A DNA stretch of 24,288 bases from positions 1-24,288 of the forward strand of contig JALNWY010000026.1 of assembly GCA_023230665.1 (NCBI GenBank). Direction: 5' to 3'. Each line of letters opens with the position of its first letter. Positions within the stretch are counted from its first letter, which is position 1. Both the position numbers and the translations under genes were made by a program. Shown here in pieces: positions 7,815-16,240 of the stretch. Source of the DNA: Deltaproteobacteria bacterium (GTDB lineage: Bacteria; Desulfobacterota; Desulfomonilia; UBA1062). Below the pieces are notes generated by a model, which saw only the letters and a program-made list of their open reading frames with translations, was not told the origin of the DNA and did no database searches.

Positions 7815-8651
7815 CTATTCCTTTGGTTCGGGTCCGTCATCCTTGTAGGGAACGGGCACGTACTGTACTGAAGGCCGCTGCTGCTCGGCCTGGGGGAACA
7901 GCTCCATGAGCCGGTAGATATCGCCGGGGATGCGGTCGGTCACATTGATGCCCAGTCTTTTCGCATCCTCAAGAAAGATCGGGTGGTCGTGCGTCCTCCT
8001 GCCTTCTGTGAGGGCCTTCACGATCCTTTCCACGTCTTCGGGGCTTTTCTCGCCTAAGAGGATGACCCCCACGAACTCCTTCATCTGCCTGAGCGCCTTG
8101 TGCGAGATATCGGCCATGATGTAGGTCTCATCGTCGATGTCTTTGGGTTCCTTTTTCTCCACCGCGGCCATAACGGACACGGCCGGGTACTTCCCCACCT
8201 GGGGGTCCACCGGTCCCAGAACAGCGTTACCGTCCATGGCCACCTCGTCTGCCGCAAGGCACAGCAGGGTCCCGCCGGACATGGCATAGTGGGGAACGAA
8301 GATGGTCACCTTTGCCCTGTGCCGCTTCAGGGCCATGGCGATCTGTTCAGAAGAGAGCACGAGCCCGCCCGGGGTGTGGACAATCATATCGATGGGCATG
8401 TCCTCAGGCGTGAACCTGATCGCCCGCAGGATCTCCTCGGCGTCGTTGATGTCGATGTACCTCAGGAGCGGGATCCCGAAGAGTTTCATGATTTCCTGCC
8501 GGTGGATCAGGGTGATGACGCGGGAATTGCGCTTTTTCTCGATGGCCCTGATGAGCCGCATCCGTCTGGCCCGCATCAGTTTCTGCTGGACGACCGGGAT
8601 GAGGACGGCTGCAATGAGCAGCAGCCACAGTATGTTCCAGGTATCGTTCAT
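7815..8651 (-). CDS. SDH-family (Clp-fold) membrane-anchored serine protease
   Basis: The start is the ATG at 8651, after GAGGGAGGCGC, giving 278 residues; a longer frame from 8720 would include the ribosome-binding site. One N-terminal transmembrane helix (about residues 6-22) is followed by a basic stretch and a ClpP/crotonase-like core. The features match the serine dehydrogenase proteinase family (SDH_sah, related to SppA): VHTPGGLVLSSEQIAMAL (91-108) for the oxyanion region, S125 in HYAMSGGTLLCLAADE as the likely nucleophile, AVLGPVDPQ (143-151) and the conserved TEGRRTHDHPI (215-225). The family name comes from an early assignment; the likely role is intramembrane or membrane-proximal proteolysis. 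The gene is probably single, with candidate terminators on both sides. Confidence 0.88.
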   Translation of the reverse strand: MNDTWNILWLLLIAAVLIPVVQQKLMRARRMRLIRAIEKKRNSRVITLIHRQEIMKLFGIPLLRYIDINDAEEILRAIRFTPEDMPIDMIVHTPGGLVLSSEQIAMALKRHRAKVTIFVPHYAMSGGTLLCLAADEVAMDGNAVLGPVDPQVGKYPAVSVMAAVEKKEPKDIDDETYIMADISHKALRQMKEFVGVILLGEKSPEDVERIVKALTEGRRTHDHPIFLEDAKRLGINVTDRIPGDIYRLMELFPQAEQQRPSVQYVPVPYKDDGPEPKE

Positions 8652-8752
8652 GCGCCTCCCTCCTCGTTCACGAAAAGCTCCGCACGTTCCCTTCAGATTG
8701 GAGTGCCGGATGGAATTCATGATAAGCTCAGGAAACGAAAAGCCAATATTAC

Positions 8753-8774
8753 AAAAAACAAGGCCCCCTTTTTG
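8753..8774 (-). terminator. Candidate terminator of the efflux operon
   Basis: On the minus strand AAAAAGG, a GGG loop and CCTTG then six T form an imperfect hairpin ending in a U tract. It lies 76-97 nt past the stop of the MacB-like permease and upstream of the protease gene, so it could end the efflux operon. One mismatch interrupts the stem. Confidence 0.4.
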
Positions 8775-8849
8775 ATAATGCCGGATAAAAACAGCGAAAA
8801 GGCGGGCCTGGAGCAGAGGATCGGCTGGATTTCCGAAAGCCGGGGCTTC

Positions 8850-10061
8850 TCACTCGTGCCGCAGGGCCTCGATGGGATCCATGCGTGCAGCCCGGCGTGC
8901 CGGGAAAAATCCAAAGACCACCCCGACAGACGCGGAGAACACAAAGGCCAGGACCACAATACCCGGATTGAGCACAAAGGGCATCCCGAGCAGGTGCGCG
9001 CCCAAGGCCGCCGCGCCGAGCCCCAGGGCGATGCCGAAGAGCCCGCCCAGAGACGAGAGCACCACCGCCTCGATGAGAAACTGCATGAGCACCTCGCCCT
9101 CCCGGGCCCCGATCGCCAGGCGCGTGCCGATCTCGCGGGTGCGCTCCGTGACCGAGACCAGCATGATGTTCATGATTCCGATTCCGCCCACCAGCAGGCT
9201 CACCGCAGCCACCGCGCCCAGCAGGGTCGTGAGCACCCGGGTGGTGCTCGTGAGCGTGCTCACGATCTCCTGCATGTCACGAACGTGGAAATCGTCATCC
9301 TGACCCGCAGAGATACGACGCCGCTCACGCATCAGGCCCTCGATATCCTCCCTGATCATCTCGGTGGAGACGCCGTCCATGGCGGAGACCATGACCGCCT
9401 TGACGTCCGTATTGCCCGCAATGCGCCTCTGCATCGTCCTGAGGGGAACCATGACCAGATCGTCCTGATCCTGTCCGAAGCTCGACTGGCCCTTTGACGC
9501 AAGAACGCCCACCACCTGGCAGGAGAGCCTGTCCAGCCGGATAAAGGCCCCCAAGGGATCCTGGTCCCCGAAGAGCTCCTTGGCAACCGTGGCGCCCAGG
9601 ATGCACACCGCGCTGCCGGAATTCAGCTCGGCCCCGGTGAAGACACGGCCGTTTTCAAGCGGCCAGTCGCGGACAACGAGATAATCATTCGTGCTCCCCA
9701 TGACCGAGGTGGACCAGTTCCGGTTGCCGGAGATGGCCTGCGCGGACTGATCCGACAGGGGCGCCACGGCCTTGAGACCCGCAATCTCCCGCTGAATGGC
9801 CTGGGCGTCGGAGATCTTGAACCTCTCGGCAGACATCCTCACGCCGCCGGGCCCCCGGAACCCCTGACCGGGCCGGACCTGGAGCATGTTGCTGCCCAGG
9901 CTCGATATGTCGGCCCTGACCTGCTCGGTGGCCCCGTCTCCCAGGGTGACCATGGTGATGACCGCGGCCACGCCGATCACGATGCCCAAAACAGTGAGAA
10001 ACGAGCGCAGAACATTGCGCCGGATGGCGCGCAGTGCCAGTACGACGGTCTCCCAGATCAT
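8850..10061 (-). CDS. MacB-like ABC transporter permease
   Basis: The chosen ATG at 10061 overlaps the ATPase stop by 4 nt (ATGA) and gives 403 residues. Topology is that of MacB/FtsX permeases: one N-terminal helix (about 19-41, RSFLTVLGIVIGVAAVITMV), a large periplasmic domain (about 45-275), then three C-terminal helices, the first in LLGAVAAVSLLVGGIGIMNI. Family hallmarks include NVLRSFLTVLGI, the cytoplasmic TERTREIGTRLAIGARE loop and the terminal ARRAARMDPIEALRHE. MacB proteins act as mechanotransmitters that expel substrates through an outer-membrane channel from the periplasm rather than carrying them through the inner membrane. In E. coli MacB the ATPase and permease are one chain; here they are two genes. 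Fourth and last gene of the operon. Confidence 0.93.
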   Translation of the reverse strand: MIWETVVLALRAIRRNVLRSFLTVLGIVIGVAAVITMVTLGDGATEQVRADISSLGSNMLQVRPGQGFRGPGGVRMSAERFKISDAQAIQREIAGLKAVAPLSDQSAQAISGNRNWSTSVMGSTNDYLVVRDWPLENGRVFTGAELNSGSAVCILGATVAKELFGDQDPLGAFIRLDRLSCQVVGVLASKGQSSFGQDQDDLVMVPLRTMQRRIAGNTDVKAVMVSAMDGVSTEMIREDIEGLMRERRRISAGQDDDFHVRDMQEIVSTLTSTTRVLTTLLGAVAAVSLLVGGIGIMNIMLVSVTERTREIGTRLAIGAREGEVLMQFLIEAVVLSSLGGLFGIALGLGAAALGAHLLGMPFVLNPGIVVLAFVFSASVGVVFGFFPARRAARMDPIEALRHE

Positions 10062-10786
10062 GAGGCGTGTCTCCTGCCGGGCCCTTCGGAATCGATGAGG
10101 CCGTCCAGAAACTGGATGATGCGCCCGGCATAGCCGGCCATGCCGGGGTCGTGGGTGACCATGACGATGGTCACGCCCCGTTCGGTGTTGAAGGAACAGA
10201 GCAGGTCCATGATCTCGCGGCCCTTGGTGGAATCCAGGTTTCCGGTAGGCTCGTCCGCCATGAGCACCTCGGGCTCGATCACCATGGCCCGGGCCATGGC
10301 CACCCGCTGCTGCTGCCCGCCCGAGAGCTCTGCCGGGGTGTGGAATTCCCATCCTTCAAGCCCCACGGCCTTCAGTGCGTCCCGGGCCTTTGCATGTCGC
10401 TCCCCGGCCGGGACGCCGCGATAGATCAGGGGAAGCTCGACGTTTTCCAGGGCAGAGGTGCGGCTCAGGAGATTGAAACCCTGGAACACGAAGCCGAGAA
10501 AGTTCCTGCGCAAGAGCGCCCTCTGGTCGCGTGACAGGCCGCCCACGTCCACACCCTTGAACCGGTATGCCCCTGCGGTGGGCGTGTCCAGGCAGCCCAG
10601 GATGTTCATGCAGGTGGACTTGCCCGATCCGCTGGGCCCCATCACGGCCACGAACTCCCCCTTGTCGATCTTGAGGTCCACGCCCTTGAGCGCGTGAACC
10701 GCTGCAGGGCCCGAGCCGTACACCTTGGTAATGCCCTCCAGCAAGATGAGCGGGCTGCTGATGGATTCAGGGGCTGTGTCATTCAT
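10058..10786 (-). CDS. MacB/LolD-type ABC transporter ATP-binding protein
   Basis: This 242-residue nucleotide-binding subunit is complete. It has Walker A GPSGSGKST (50-58), a Q-loop in VFQGFNLLS, signature LSGGQQQR (154-161), Walker B VLMADEPTG (174-182) and the H-loop His212 in VMVTHD. The A-loop tyrosine is in the TKVYGSG segment (about residue 23). The sequence belongs to the MacB/LolD/FtsE group. It overlaps the adaptor stop and the permease start by 4 nt each, so the three are translationally coupled. It powers the tripartite pump encoded here. Confidence 0.95.
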   Translation of the reverse strand: MNDTAPESISSPLILLEGITKVYGSGPAAVHALKGVDLKIDKGEFVAVMGPSGSGKSTCMNILGCLDTPTAGAYRFKGVDVGGLSRDQRALLRRNFLGFVFQGFNLLSRTSALENVELPLIYRGVPAGERHAKARDALKAVGLEGWEFHTPAELSGGQQQRVAMARAMVIEPEVLMADEPTGNLDSTKGREIMDLLCSFNTERGVTIVMVTHDPGMAGYAGRIIQFLDGLIDSEGPGRRHAS

Positions 10787-12084
10787 TTTTTGATACTCAT
10801 GCTTCCCGTGATAACGCTCGCGCCCGAATCCACGGCCCCTTTTACGATCTCGGTCATGATGCCGTCCGTGGCCCCGGTGATGACCTGGAGGGGCACAGGT
10901 GAACCCTGCCGGAGCACCCAGACTGTCTGTTCGGCCCTGAGCGTCCCGGTGGCGCGCCCGTTCCGGGAATCCTCCCTGGCGTGCCTGGGCGGACGCGGCA
11001 TGAGCTTATTCAGCACGCTGCTCTTTTCCTGAGTCTCTTCCCCGGCCTCGCGGGGCACGAACCGAAGGGCGCTGTTGGGCACCAGCAGGACGTCATTGAT
11101 CTCATTCACCGTGATGTCTGCTGTCGCAGTCATGCCCGGCCGCAGGAGCAGGTCTGCATTGTCCACCCTGAGCACGGTCTCGTAGGTGACCACTCCTGCC
11201 TCGGCCTTTGCGCTGTACCGCACCTGGACGACCTCTGCCGAAAATACCCGCTCCGGATAAGCGTCCACCGTGAACGTGGCCTGCTGCCCTGGCTGCACCC
11301 TGCCCACGTCCGCCTCGTCCAGATCCACGTGCAGCTCCATGCGCGCGAGGTCCTCGGCCAGGGTGAACAGGATCGGGGCCTGCAGGGACGCGGCCACGGT
11401 CTGACCCGGCTCCACGCTCCTGGAGAGCACGATGCCGTTTATGGGAGAAAGGATCAGGGCCTTGGAGAGATCGGTCTGATTCGACTCCAGGGTTGCCCGG
11501 GCCTGTGAGACCTGGGCGTGCACCGCAGCCTCGTCGGCCCGGGCCCGCTCGAGCGCGGCCTCTGCCACATCCAGCTCCCTGGCGGACGGAACCCTTCCAC
11601 CGGTGAGCTCATGGGCCTGCCTCATCCGATCCAGCTCCGCTCCTGCCTGCCTCAGGGTGGCCTGGGCCTGCAGGACACTGGCCTCTGTCGATTCCAGGGC
11701 CGCGGACGCCTTCCTCACCTCGGCCTGAAGCATTGCGGTGTCGAGACGCGCCAGAACCTGGCCCACCTTCACCTGATCGTTGTAGTCCGCCTCCACGCTC
11801 CGGATGATTCCGGAACGCTCGCTCCCCACATCCACCTGGTTCAAGGGCTGGAGGTTTCCGGTCGCGCTCACGGTGATGGTGAGATCTCCGCGCCGGACCT
11901 CATGAAACCGGTACCCGACCTGCTCCTTTCCGCGGGAAAACCCCCACGCGAAAATTGCCAGAACAGTCGCCGCTGCCAGGACAACCCAGACGATCCATTG
12001 CCTCGTGTTCCCGGCAGGACCCTTGCCGCGGTTTCCCAGGATCTTCGTGATGTCGGCCTGGGGGTGCTCGTGTTCCTTGGTCAT
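10783..12084 (-). CDS. MacA-like periplasmic adaptor of the efflux pump
   Basis: This 433-residue membrane-fusion protein has an N-terminal anchor (about 28-48, IVWVVLAAATVLAIFAWGF). The first lipoyl half is SATGNLQPLNQVDVGSERSG, and a long helical hairpin at about 120-210 contains the KASAALESTEASVLQAQATL heptads. The second lipoyl half is LILSPINGIVLSRSVEPGQT, followed by the beta-barrel (VDLDEADVGRVQPGQQATFT) and membrane-proximal domain. The helical part is long, as in MacA. A Lys/Arg-rich insert (about 350-385) interrupts the C-terminal domain. It follows the outer-membrane factor with a 4-nt overlap and precedes the ATPase the same way, so it should bridge that channel to the MacB-like permease. 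Confidence 0.93.
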   Translation of the reverse strand: MTKEHEHPQADITKILGNRGKGPAGNTRQWIVWVVLAAATVLAIFAWGFSRGKEQVGYRFHEVRRGDLTITVSATGNLQPLNQVDVGSERSGIIRSVEADYNDQVKVGQVLARLDTAMLQAEVRKASAALESTEASVLQAQATLRQAGAELDRMRQAHELTGGRVPSARELDVAEAALERARADEAAVHAQVSQARATLESNQTDLSKALILSPINGIVLSRSVEPGQTVAASLQAPILFTLAEDLARMELHVDLDEADVGRVQPGQQATFTVDAYPERVFSAEVVQVRYSAKAEAGVVTYETVLRVDNADLLLRPGMTATADITVNEINDVLLVPNSALRFVPREAGEETQEKSSVLNKLMPRPPRHAREDSRNGRATGTLRAEQTVWVLRQGSPVPLQVITGATDGIMTEIVKGAVDSGASVITGSMSIKK

Positions 12085-13568
12085 GATTCTCCCCTCTCGT
12101 ACTGTTCAGCCTCGTGTGCCGGCCACCCGCCCCCGAGCGCCTTGTAGAGCCGCACCAGATGTGACGTGAGCGCGCCGCTGTTTTGGACCAGCTCGTCTTG
12201 GGCGGACAGGAGTGAGCGCTGGGTGTCGAGCAGAACAGTGAAATCGACCAGCCCTGAGCGATACTGGTATTCCGCGAGCTCGGCCGCTTCCTGAGCCGCT
12301 TGCGCGGATTCCTGGAGAGCGGATCTCCGCTCCTGCTCCTGAGCATAGGCATTCAGCGCGTTCTCCGTCTCTTCCAGGGCTGTCAGGACCGCTGACTCAT
12401 ACCGGATGAGGGCCTGTTCCTGCAATGCGGACCGGGCCTCGATCCCTGCACGGATCGAGCCTGCGGAGAAGATGGGAAGCGTAATGCGGGGCCCGTAGCC
12501 AAAGGTCCTGCTTCCGGCCGTGAGGAGATCCCCGGAAGAAAGGGCGCTCAGGCCGATGGAGCCGTTCAGGGTGATCCTGGGATAGAGCTCGGCCATGGCA
12601 ACGCCCACCCGTGCGCTCTGGGCCGCGAGCTCACGCTCTGCCCGCCGCACGTCGGGCCTGCGCCTGAGGATGTCAGCAGGGGCGTCCACGGAGATCTCCG
12701 GGGGCACCGGGGGCACGGGCCTGTACAGGGCGAGCTCTTCGTGAACCGCGCCCGGATATTCGCCCAGGAGCACGGCGAGCCGGTTCTTTGCCCCTTCCAG
12801 AGAGGCTCGCAGGGACGGGATCAGGGCCCGGGTGCTCTCCAGGTTGGACCGGGCCCTCTGGAGCGCGAGCCCGTCGCTGAGCCCGGCCTGCGCGAGGGCC
12901 TGCTCGATCCCGTAGGTTTCCTGCTGGAGAGCAAGGTTCGCCTCCGCGGTTTCCAGCCGGGACTGGAACGTCCTCACCTCCACGTAGTTCAGGGCCACCT
13001 CGGCGCTCAGGGTGACCAGGACATCGTTCATCGCCTCTCTCACGGCCTGAAGGTCGGCGCCAGCAGCCTCCACGGACCTGCGGACCCCGCCGAAGAGATC
13101 GATCTCCCACCCGGCGTCGAACCCTGCCGAATAGAGGTTGCGCGCTGACTCGCTGTCGCCGCTCCGCTGGAAGGAGGCGGTGGAATCGAGCGCAGGGAGC
13201 AGCCCTGCGCCTGCAGCGGCCCGCCTGGCGCGCGCCTCGCGAACCCGGGCCGAAGCCTCCTTCAGGTCAAGGTTCCCCTTCACGGCCCGGTCGATCAGGG
13301 AAGTGAGCACCGGATCCTGAAAGGCCTCCCACCAGCGCGCCAGCTCTTCCGGCTCTGCCCGGCCGATTTTCAGGTGTCTGCCCTGCCCGGCCTTCCACGC
13401 AAAGGGCGCATCGGTCTCAGGAGCGATATAATCGGGCCCCGCGGTCGCGCATCCGGCGAGCAGCAGAAGCGCAGGCAGCAGGAGCAGGCACGCTCGGAAC
13501 CGGTACGTCTCTGTCCTTCTCCCGAGGTTTTTTCTCATCCCCGCCTTATATTCCTTTTTTTGCCCCAT
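12081..13568 (-). CDS. Efflux outer-membrane factor lipoprotein (NodT/OprM-like)
   Basis: This 495-residue protein begins with a lipoprotein signal (LPALLLLAGC, acylated Cys at residue 40 of the long form). It then has two OEP repeats typical of TolC-like channels, with PDYIAPETDAPFAW at the N-terminus, GWEIDLFGGVRRSVEAAGAD in repeat 1, DILRRRPDVRRAERELAAQ at the repeat junction and YGPRITLPIFSAGSIRAGIE in repeat 2. The start is ambiguous: the ATG at 13568 has GGAAAGA close by, whereas an ATG at 13538 has AAGG at good spacing and gives a more ordinary signal peptide. First gene of the four-gene operon, which encodes a complete envelope-spanning export route. Substrate unknown; antibiotics, lipids or peptides are usual for MacAB-type pumps. 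Confidence 0.93.
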   Translation of the reverse strand: MGQKKEYKAGMRKNLGRRTETYRFRACLLLLPALLLLAGCATAGPDYIAPETDAPFAWKAGQGRHLKIGRAEPEELARWWEAFQDPVLTSLIDRAVKGNLDLKEASARVREARARRAAAGAGLLPALDSTASFQRSGDSESARNLYSAGFDAGWEIDLFGGVRRSVEAAGADLQAVREAMNDVLVTLSAEVALNYVEVRTFQSRLETAEANLALQQETYGIEQALAQAGLSDGLALQRARSNLESTRALIPSLRASLEGAKNRLAVLLGEYPGAVHEELALYRPVPPVPPEISVDAPADILRRRPDVRRAERELAAQSARVGVAMAELYPRITLNGSIGLSALSSGDLLTAGSRTFGYGPRITLPIFSAGSIRAGIEARSALQEQALIRYESAVLTALEETENALNAYAQEQERRSALQESAQAAQEAAELAEYQYRSGLVDFTVLLDTQRSLLSAQDELVQNSGALTSHLVRLYKALGGGWPAHEAEQYERGES

Positions 13569-13598
13569 TTCTTTCCAGGTTCTCCTGCCGCCATTTTT

Positions 13599-13611
13599 AG
13601 GGAATTTCCCT
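13599..13611. promoter_or_regulatory. Palindrome upstream of the efflux operon, possible operator
   Basis: AGGGAATTTCCCT is a perfect odd-length inverted repeat, 31-43 nt upstream of the first codon of the outer-membrane factor. Efflux operons are often controlled by TetR- or MarR-type repressors that bind such sites, but no regulator gene is adjacent. Could be chance. Confidence 0.25.
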
Positions 13612-13804
13612 TACCGCCTTGAGCTCCGAGCCTGCTCCGCTGGCCCTAAAAGGGCATGCAATGCCATGACCACGCATCCGATCACAAAGAACAGGGCTTG
13701 TACAGAGTTTCTTTTCCGCTATGACGGAGCACACCCCGGGATAGTCTACAAGCGCATGCCGGTTTTCTCCTGGCCACCTTTGTTCACGGGACGGTACACA
13801 GGCC

Positions 13805-13833
13805 TTGAGAGTGGTATTGGTGAAGCGTATTCA
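13805..13833 (+). promoter_or_regulatory. Candidate promoter of the CHRD-like gene
   Basis: TTGAGA (five of six -35 bases) is followed after 17 nt by TATTCA, a poor -10 matching three of six bases, with the -10 ending 47 nt before the ATG. Spacing and position are good but the -10 is weak. Confidence 0.3.
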
Positions 13834-13880
13834 TAAGCCTTATCTCTACCCTGAAAAGAAACGCACAAGGAGGTGTCACC

Positions 13881-14540
13881 ATGTCTCTGATAATGAGCCA
13901 AACAAGTGGATTGCGGCTGTTGCTCATGGGAGCGCCGGCCGCTTTCCTGCTGATGGTCATGAGCCCCTTTTCACAGGTTTATGCACAAGAAGAGGTGTAT
14001 ACTGCGGAACTCAAGCCGGTGAACCAACAGGTTTCCGAGACAGCCCCTGTCGGCAGGGCAGAGTTCAGACTTGAGGACGATGCCCTCACCATCACTGTAA
14101 CAGCGTCGAATCTTAAGCCCGACACCATGTACCTGCAGCACCTCCACGGTTTCATGAACGGGGATGACGCCGCCTGCGCCACTCCCGAGCATGATCTCAA
14201 CAATGACGGAATCATCGACATCAAAGAGGCCGAGCAGGTGAGCGGCATGGACATGATTCCCATAACCGACAACCCGGTCGGTCTGGAGATCATCACCGAC
14301 ACCTATCCCGTAAGCTCATCTGAAGGGGTGATCCAGTACAGCCGGACCGTGTCCATGAGCGAGCTGAAAAACTCGGTCAAAAACAGATACGGCGTCGATG
14401 ACCTGGACCTGGAAGACATGGTCTTCATGCTGCATGGAGTGAGCCCCGACATGGCGCTCCCCGATTCCGTGAAGTCGGCCCACGGTCTCCCGCCCCAGGC
14501 GACTCTGCCCATTGCATGCGGAGAGATCCAGGAACGCTGA
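13881..14540 (+). CDS. Secreted CHRD-like protein with an EF-hand-like loop
   Basis: An excellent AAGGAGGTG eight nt upstream fixes the ATG at 13881 (219 residues). A signal peptide runs to about residue 35 (VYA before QEEVY), so the protein is exported. The mature region resembles CHRD-type (chordin-like) domains: TAELKPVNQQVSETAPVGRA, FRLEDDALTITVTASNLKP and a His-rich YLQHLHGFMNGDDAAC. An acidic loop, DLNNDGIIDIKEAE (105-118), looks like a calcium-binding EF-hand or dockerin loop, although only one copy is visible. C99 and C213 could form a disulfide. The CHRD assignment rests on overall pattern; function in bacteria is poorly known. Apparently monocistronic. Confidence 0.75.
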   Translation: MSLIMSQTSGLRLLLMGAPAAFLLMVMSPFSQVYAQEEVYTAELKPVNQQVSETAPVGRAEFRLEDDALTITVTASNLKPDTMYLQHLHGFMNGDDAACATPEHDLNNDGIIDIKEAEQVSGMDMIPITDNPVGLEIITDTYPVSSSEGVIQYSRTVSMSELKNSVKNRYGVDDLDLEDMVFMLHGVSPDMALPDSVKSAHGLPPQATLPIACGEIQER

Positions 14541-14958
14541 TAAGAAGATACCGAATCCTTCTTCCGTAAAACCGGACCCCCTGGTCTCCCGGGTGATGCA
14601 GCCCATTCCTCCCGCTGTATCCCTGGTAGACGGGAAAGCCTTGAAGGCAGTTTATTCTCTTTGTCCCGGCAAGGGAAAAATATCTCCATGCGCGCTCTTG
14701 TCCCGGATCCTGACAGGGGGTTTTCCGGTGCATGGAGAGTGTGCCGGAAAATTCATGTTTTGAGAAAAGACCTGACTGGGGTATAATCATCACGCTGGCG
14801 ACAAAACGATCTCACCCGGCCTGACGGCAAGAACCGGTCATCCTGGATATGGACATCCGAGAAGAAAACATGGTCTGGGACCGGAGTGCGGATAAGGGCC
14901 CCGCATGCAAAAGAGAGGAGCCGTTGCGAGGCAGACGCAATGGGGAGGGAGGAAATCA
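14541..14958. other. Intergenic region and 5' leader of the DUF362 operon
   Basis: This 418-nt gap has a clear promoter at 14760-14787 and then an untranslated leader of roughly 165 nt. No terminator with a U tract was found for the preceding gene. Within the leader, a 37-codon frame (14849-14962) ends in a TGA that overlaps the DUF362 ATG, but it has no ribosome-binding site and odd composition, so I do not annotate it as a gene. Confidence 0.5.
14760..14787 (+). promoter_or_regulatory. Sigma70-type promoter of the DUF362/amidohydrolase operon
   Basis: TTGAGA at 14760-14765 and a perfect TATAAT at 14782-14787 are separated by 16 nt. Transcription would start near 14794, about 165 nt before the chosen start codon. 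This is the best consensus promoter in the window and suggests steady expression of the downstream genes. Confidence 0.65.
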
Positions 14959-16161
14959 ATGAAACGGAGGGACTTCCTGAAACTGGCGGCAGGTTCGGCT
15001 GTCGCGGCTGTATCTTCGTGCGCCGGGGGAAATCGCGGGTCCGGGGCCTCGTCGCCCGTTCACAGCGCGCCTGCCCGGAGCAGGAATGAGACCGTATTCC
15101 TGTCGGGAGTGAACAGGGGATCTGATGAGGAAACCGTCCGCCGCGCCGTTCGCACAGCAGCGGAGGCGGCCTCGGATTTTTCCTGGCTGTCCAGAGGGGA
15201 CAGCGTGTTTGTCAAACCGGTCCTGAATTCCGGCAATCCCTACCCGGCCACCACCAGCCCTGCAGCCCTGAGGGCCATGATCGAACTTCTCAAGGACAAG
15301 GGCGCCGGGCGAGTGGTGGTGGGAGACATGTCAGGCATCGAGCACGTGAAGCTCTCTCCTGGAAAGCTTTCCGGCAGCTCGCGAAGCCTGATGGAGGCCT
15401 CCGGCATGGCCCGGGCGGTGCTTGCCGCAGGCGGAGAACTTCACTTCTTCGAAGAGGCGGGGTGGGACGCCTTCCATGAGGAGGCACCGACGGCGGCATC
15501 ACACTGGAAGACCGGCATCATGATGCCCGACATCCTCAAACAAATGGATCACATCGTGCTCATGCCCAGATGCGCCCGTCACGTGCTGGCAGGCAGCACC
15601 CTCGGCCTGAAGGCCGTGGTCGGCTACTGGCGTACTGACACACGCCTGGAGTATCACCGGGAGGCATCCACCCTCCAGGAAAAAACCGCGGAAGGCAATA
15701 CAGTGGAAACCCTGCGCCAAAAGCAGCGGCTGGTCGTGACCGCCGCCGACAGAATCCTCGCCACTTTCGGGCCGGACAACGGGTATGTCTTCGCGCCGGA
15801 AACCGGGTTGATCATCGCGTCGTCATCGCTTATGGCCCATGATATGGTGTCGCTGGCGTGGCTGCTGGAAAACAGGCAGGTGATGCCTTCTTCTGAAAAG
15901 GACGGGTTCATGGATATGAGCCGGATGGTCGCAAGAATGGGCAACCGCTATGTAGTCAGCATGCTGGGCGGCATGGGCCAGGCCCTGTTTTCCGAGACAC
16001 TCACCAAGAACGACATCCGCACGCTCTGGGACGACCGGGTCCTCATGCATGCCTGTCGCATATCGGGCGGGGCGCCGGAGATCATTATCGAGCCGGTTGA
16101 CGGGAATATACGGGACGACCTGAGAAAACGTCTAACCGAAATGACCACCCTTCCGATATGA
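14959..16161 (+). CDS. Tat-exported DUF362-family protein
   Basis: The ATG at 14959 is preceded by GGGAGGGAGGAAATCA and begins a twin-arginine signal (MKRRDFLKLAAGSAVAAVSS) ending in a lipobox-like VSSC (Cys21). The longer frame from 14905 would bury both signals. The 400-residue product should be folded before export and perhaps lipid-anchored. The core matches DUF362: DSVFVKPVLNSGNPYPATTS, ALRAMIELLKDKGAGRVVVG, HIVLMPRCARHVLAGSTLGLKAVVGYW and, later, SLMAHDMVSLAWLL. Many DUF362 proteins carry a ferredoxin module; no Cys-rich cluster is visible here. Biochemical role unknown. It is followed 79 nt later by an amidohydrolase in the same direction and is probably co-transcribed. Confidence 0.85.
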   Translation: MKRRDFLKLAAGSAVAAVSSCAGGNRGSGASSPVHSAPARSRNETVFLSGVNRGSDEETVRRAVRTAAEAASDFSWLSRGDSVFVKPVLNSGNPYPATTSPAALRAMIELLKDKGAGRVVVGDMSGIEHVKLSPGKLSGSSRSLMEASGMARAVLAAGGELHFFEEAGWDAFHEEAPTAASHWKTGIMMPDILKQMDHIVLMPRCARHVLAGSTLGLKAVVGYWRTDTRLEYHREASTLQEKTAEGNTVETLRQKQRLVVTAADRILATFGPDNGYVFAPETGLIIASSSLMAHDMVSLAWLLENRQVMPSSEKDGFMDMSRMVARMGNRYVVSMLGGMGQALFSETLTKNDIRTLWDDRVLMHACRISGGAPEIIIEPVDGNIRDDLRKRLTEMTTLPI

Positions 16162-16240
16162 GGACACAAAAAACAATGACCTCGCGCCTTGTGCCTTCGC
16201 TCTTTCCTGACCGGATCTTTTCCAGCGCACAGGAGAATGG

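Larger units (their letters stand above)
13569..13880. other. Divergent intergenic region
   Basis: This 312-nt region separates the minus-strand efflux operon from the plus-strand CHRD-like gene, so it should carry two divergent promoters. It holds a 13-bp palindrome at 13599-13611, a short GCCCT/AGGGC inverted repeat near 13645 and a candidate plus-strand promoter at 13805-13833. A weaker -35/-10-like pair (TTGTAC, 16 nt, TATGAC) lies at 13698-13725. No gene is supported. Confidence 0.5.

Noticed and set aside
8100..9497. A 465-codon plus-strand frame opposite the protease and MacB permease genes.
   Set aside because: It is His/Asp/Arg-rich antisense sequence typical of GC-rich shadow frames.
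14849..14962. A 37-codon frame in the DUF362 leader whose TGA overlaps the DUF362 ATG.
   Set aside because: No ribosome-binding site and a composition dominated by charged residues; the overlap is probably chance.
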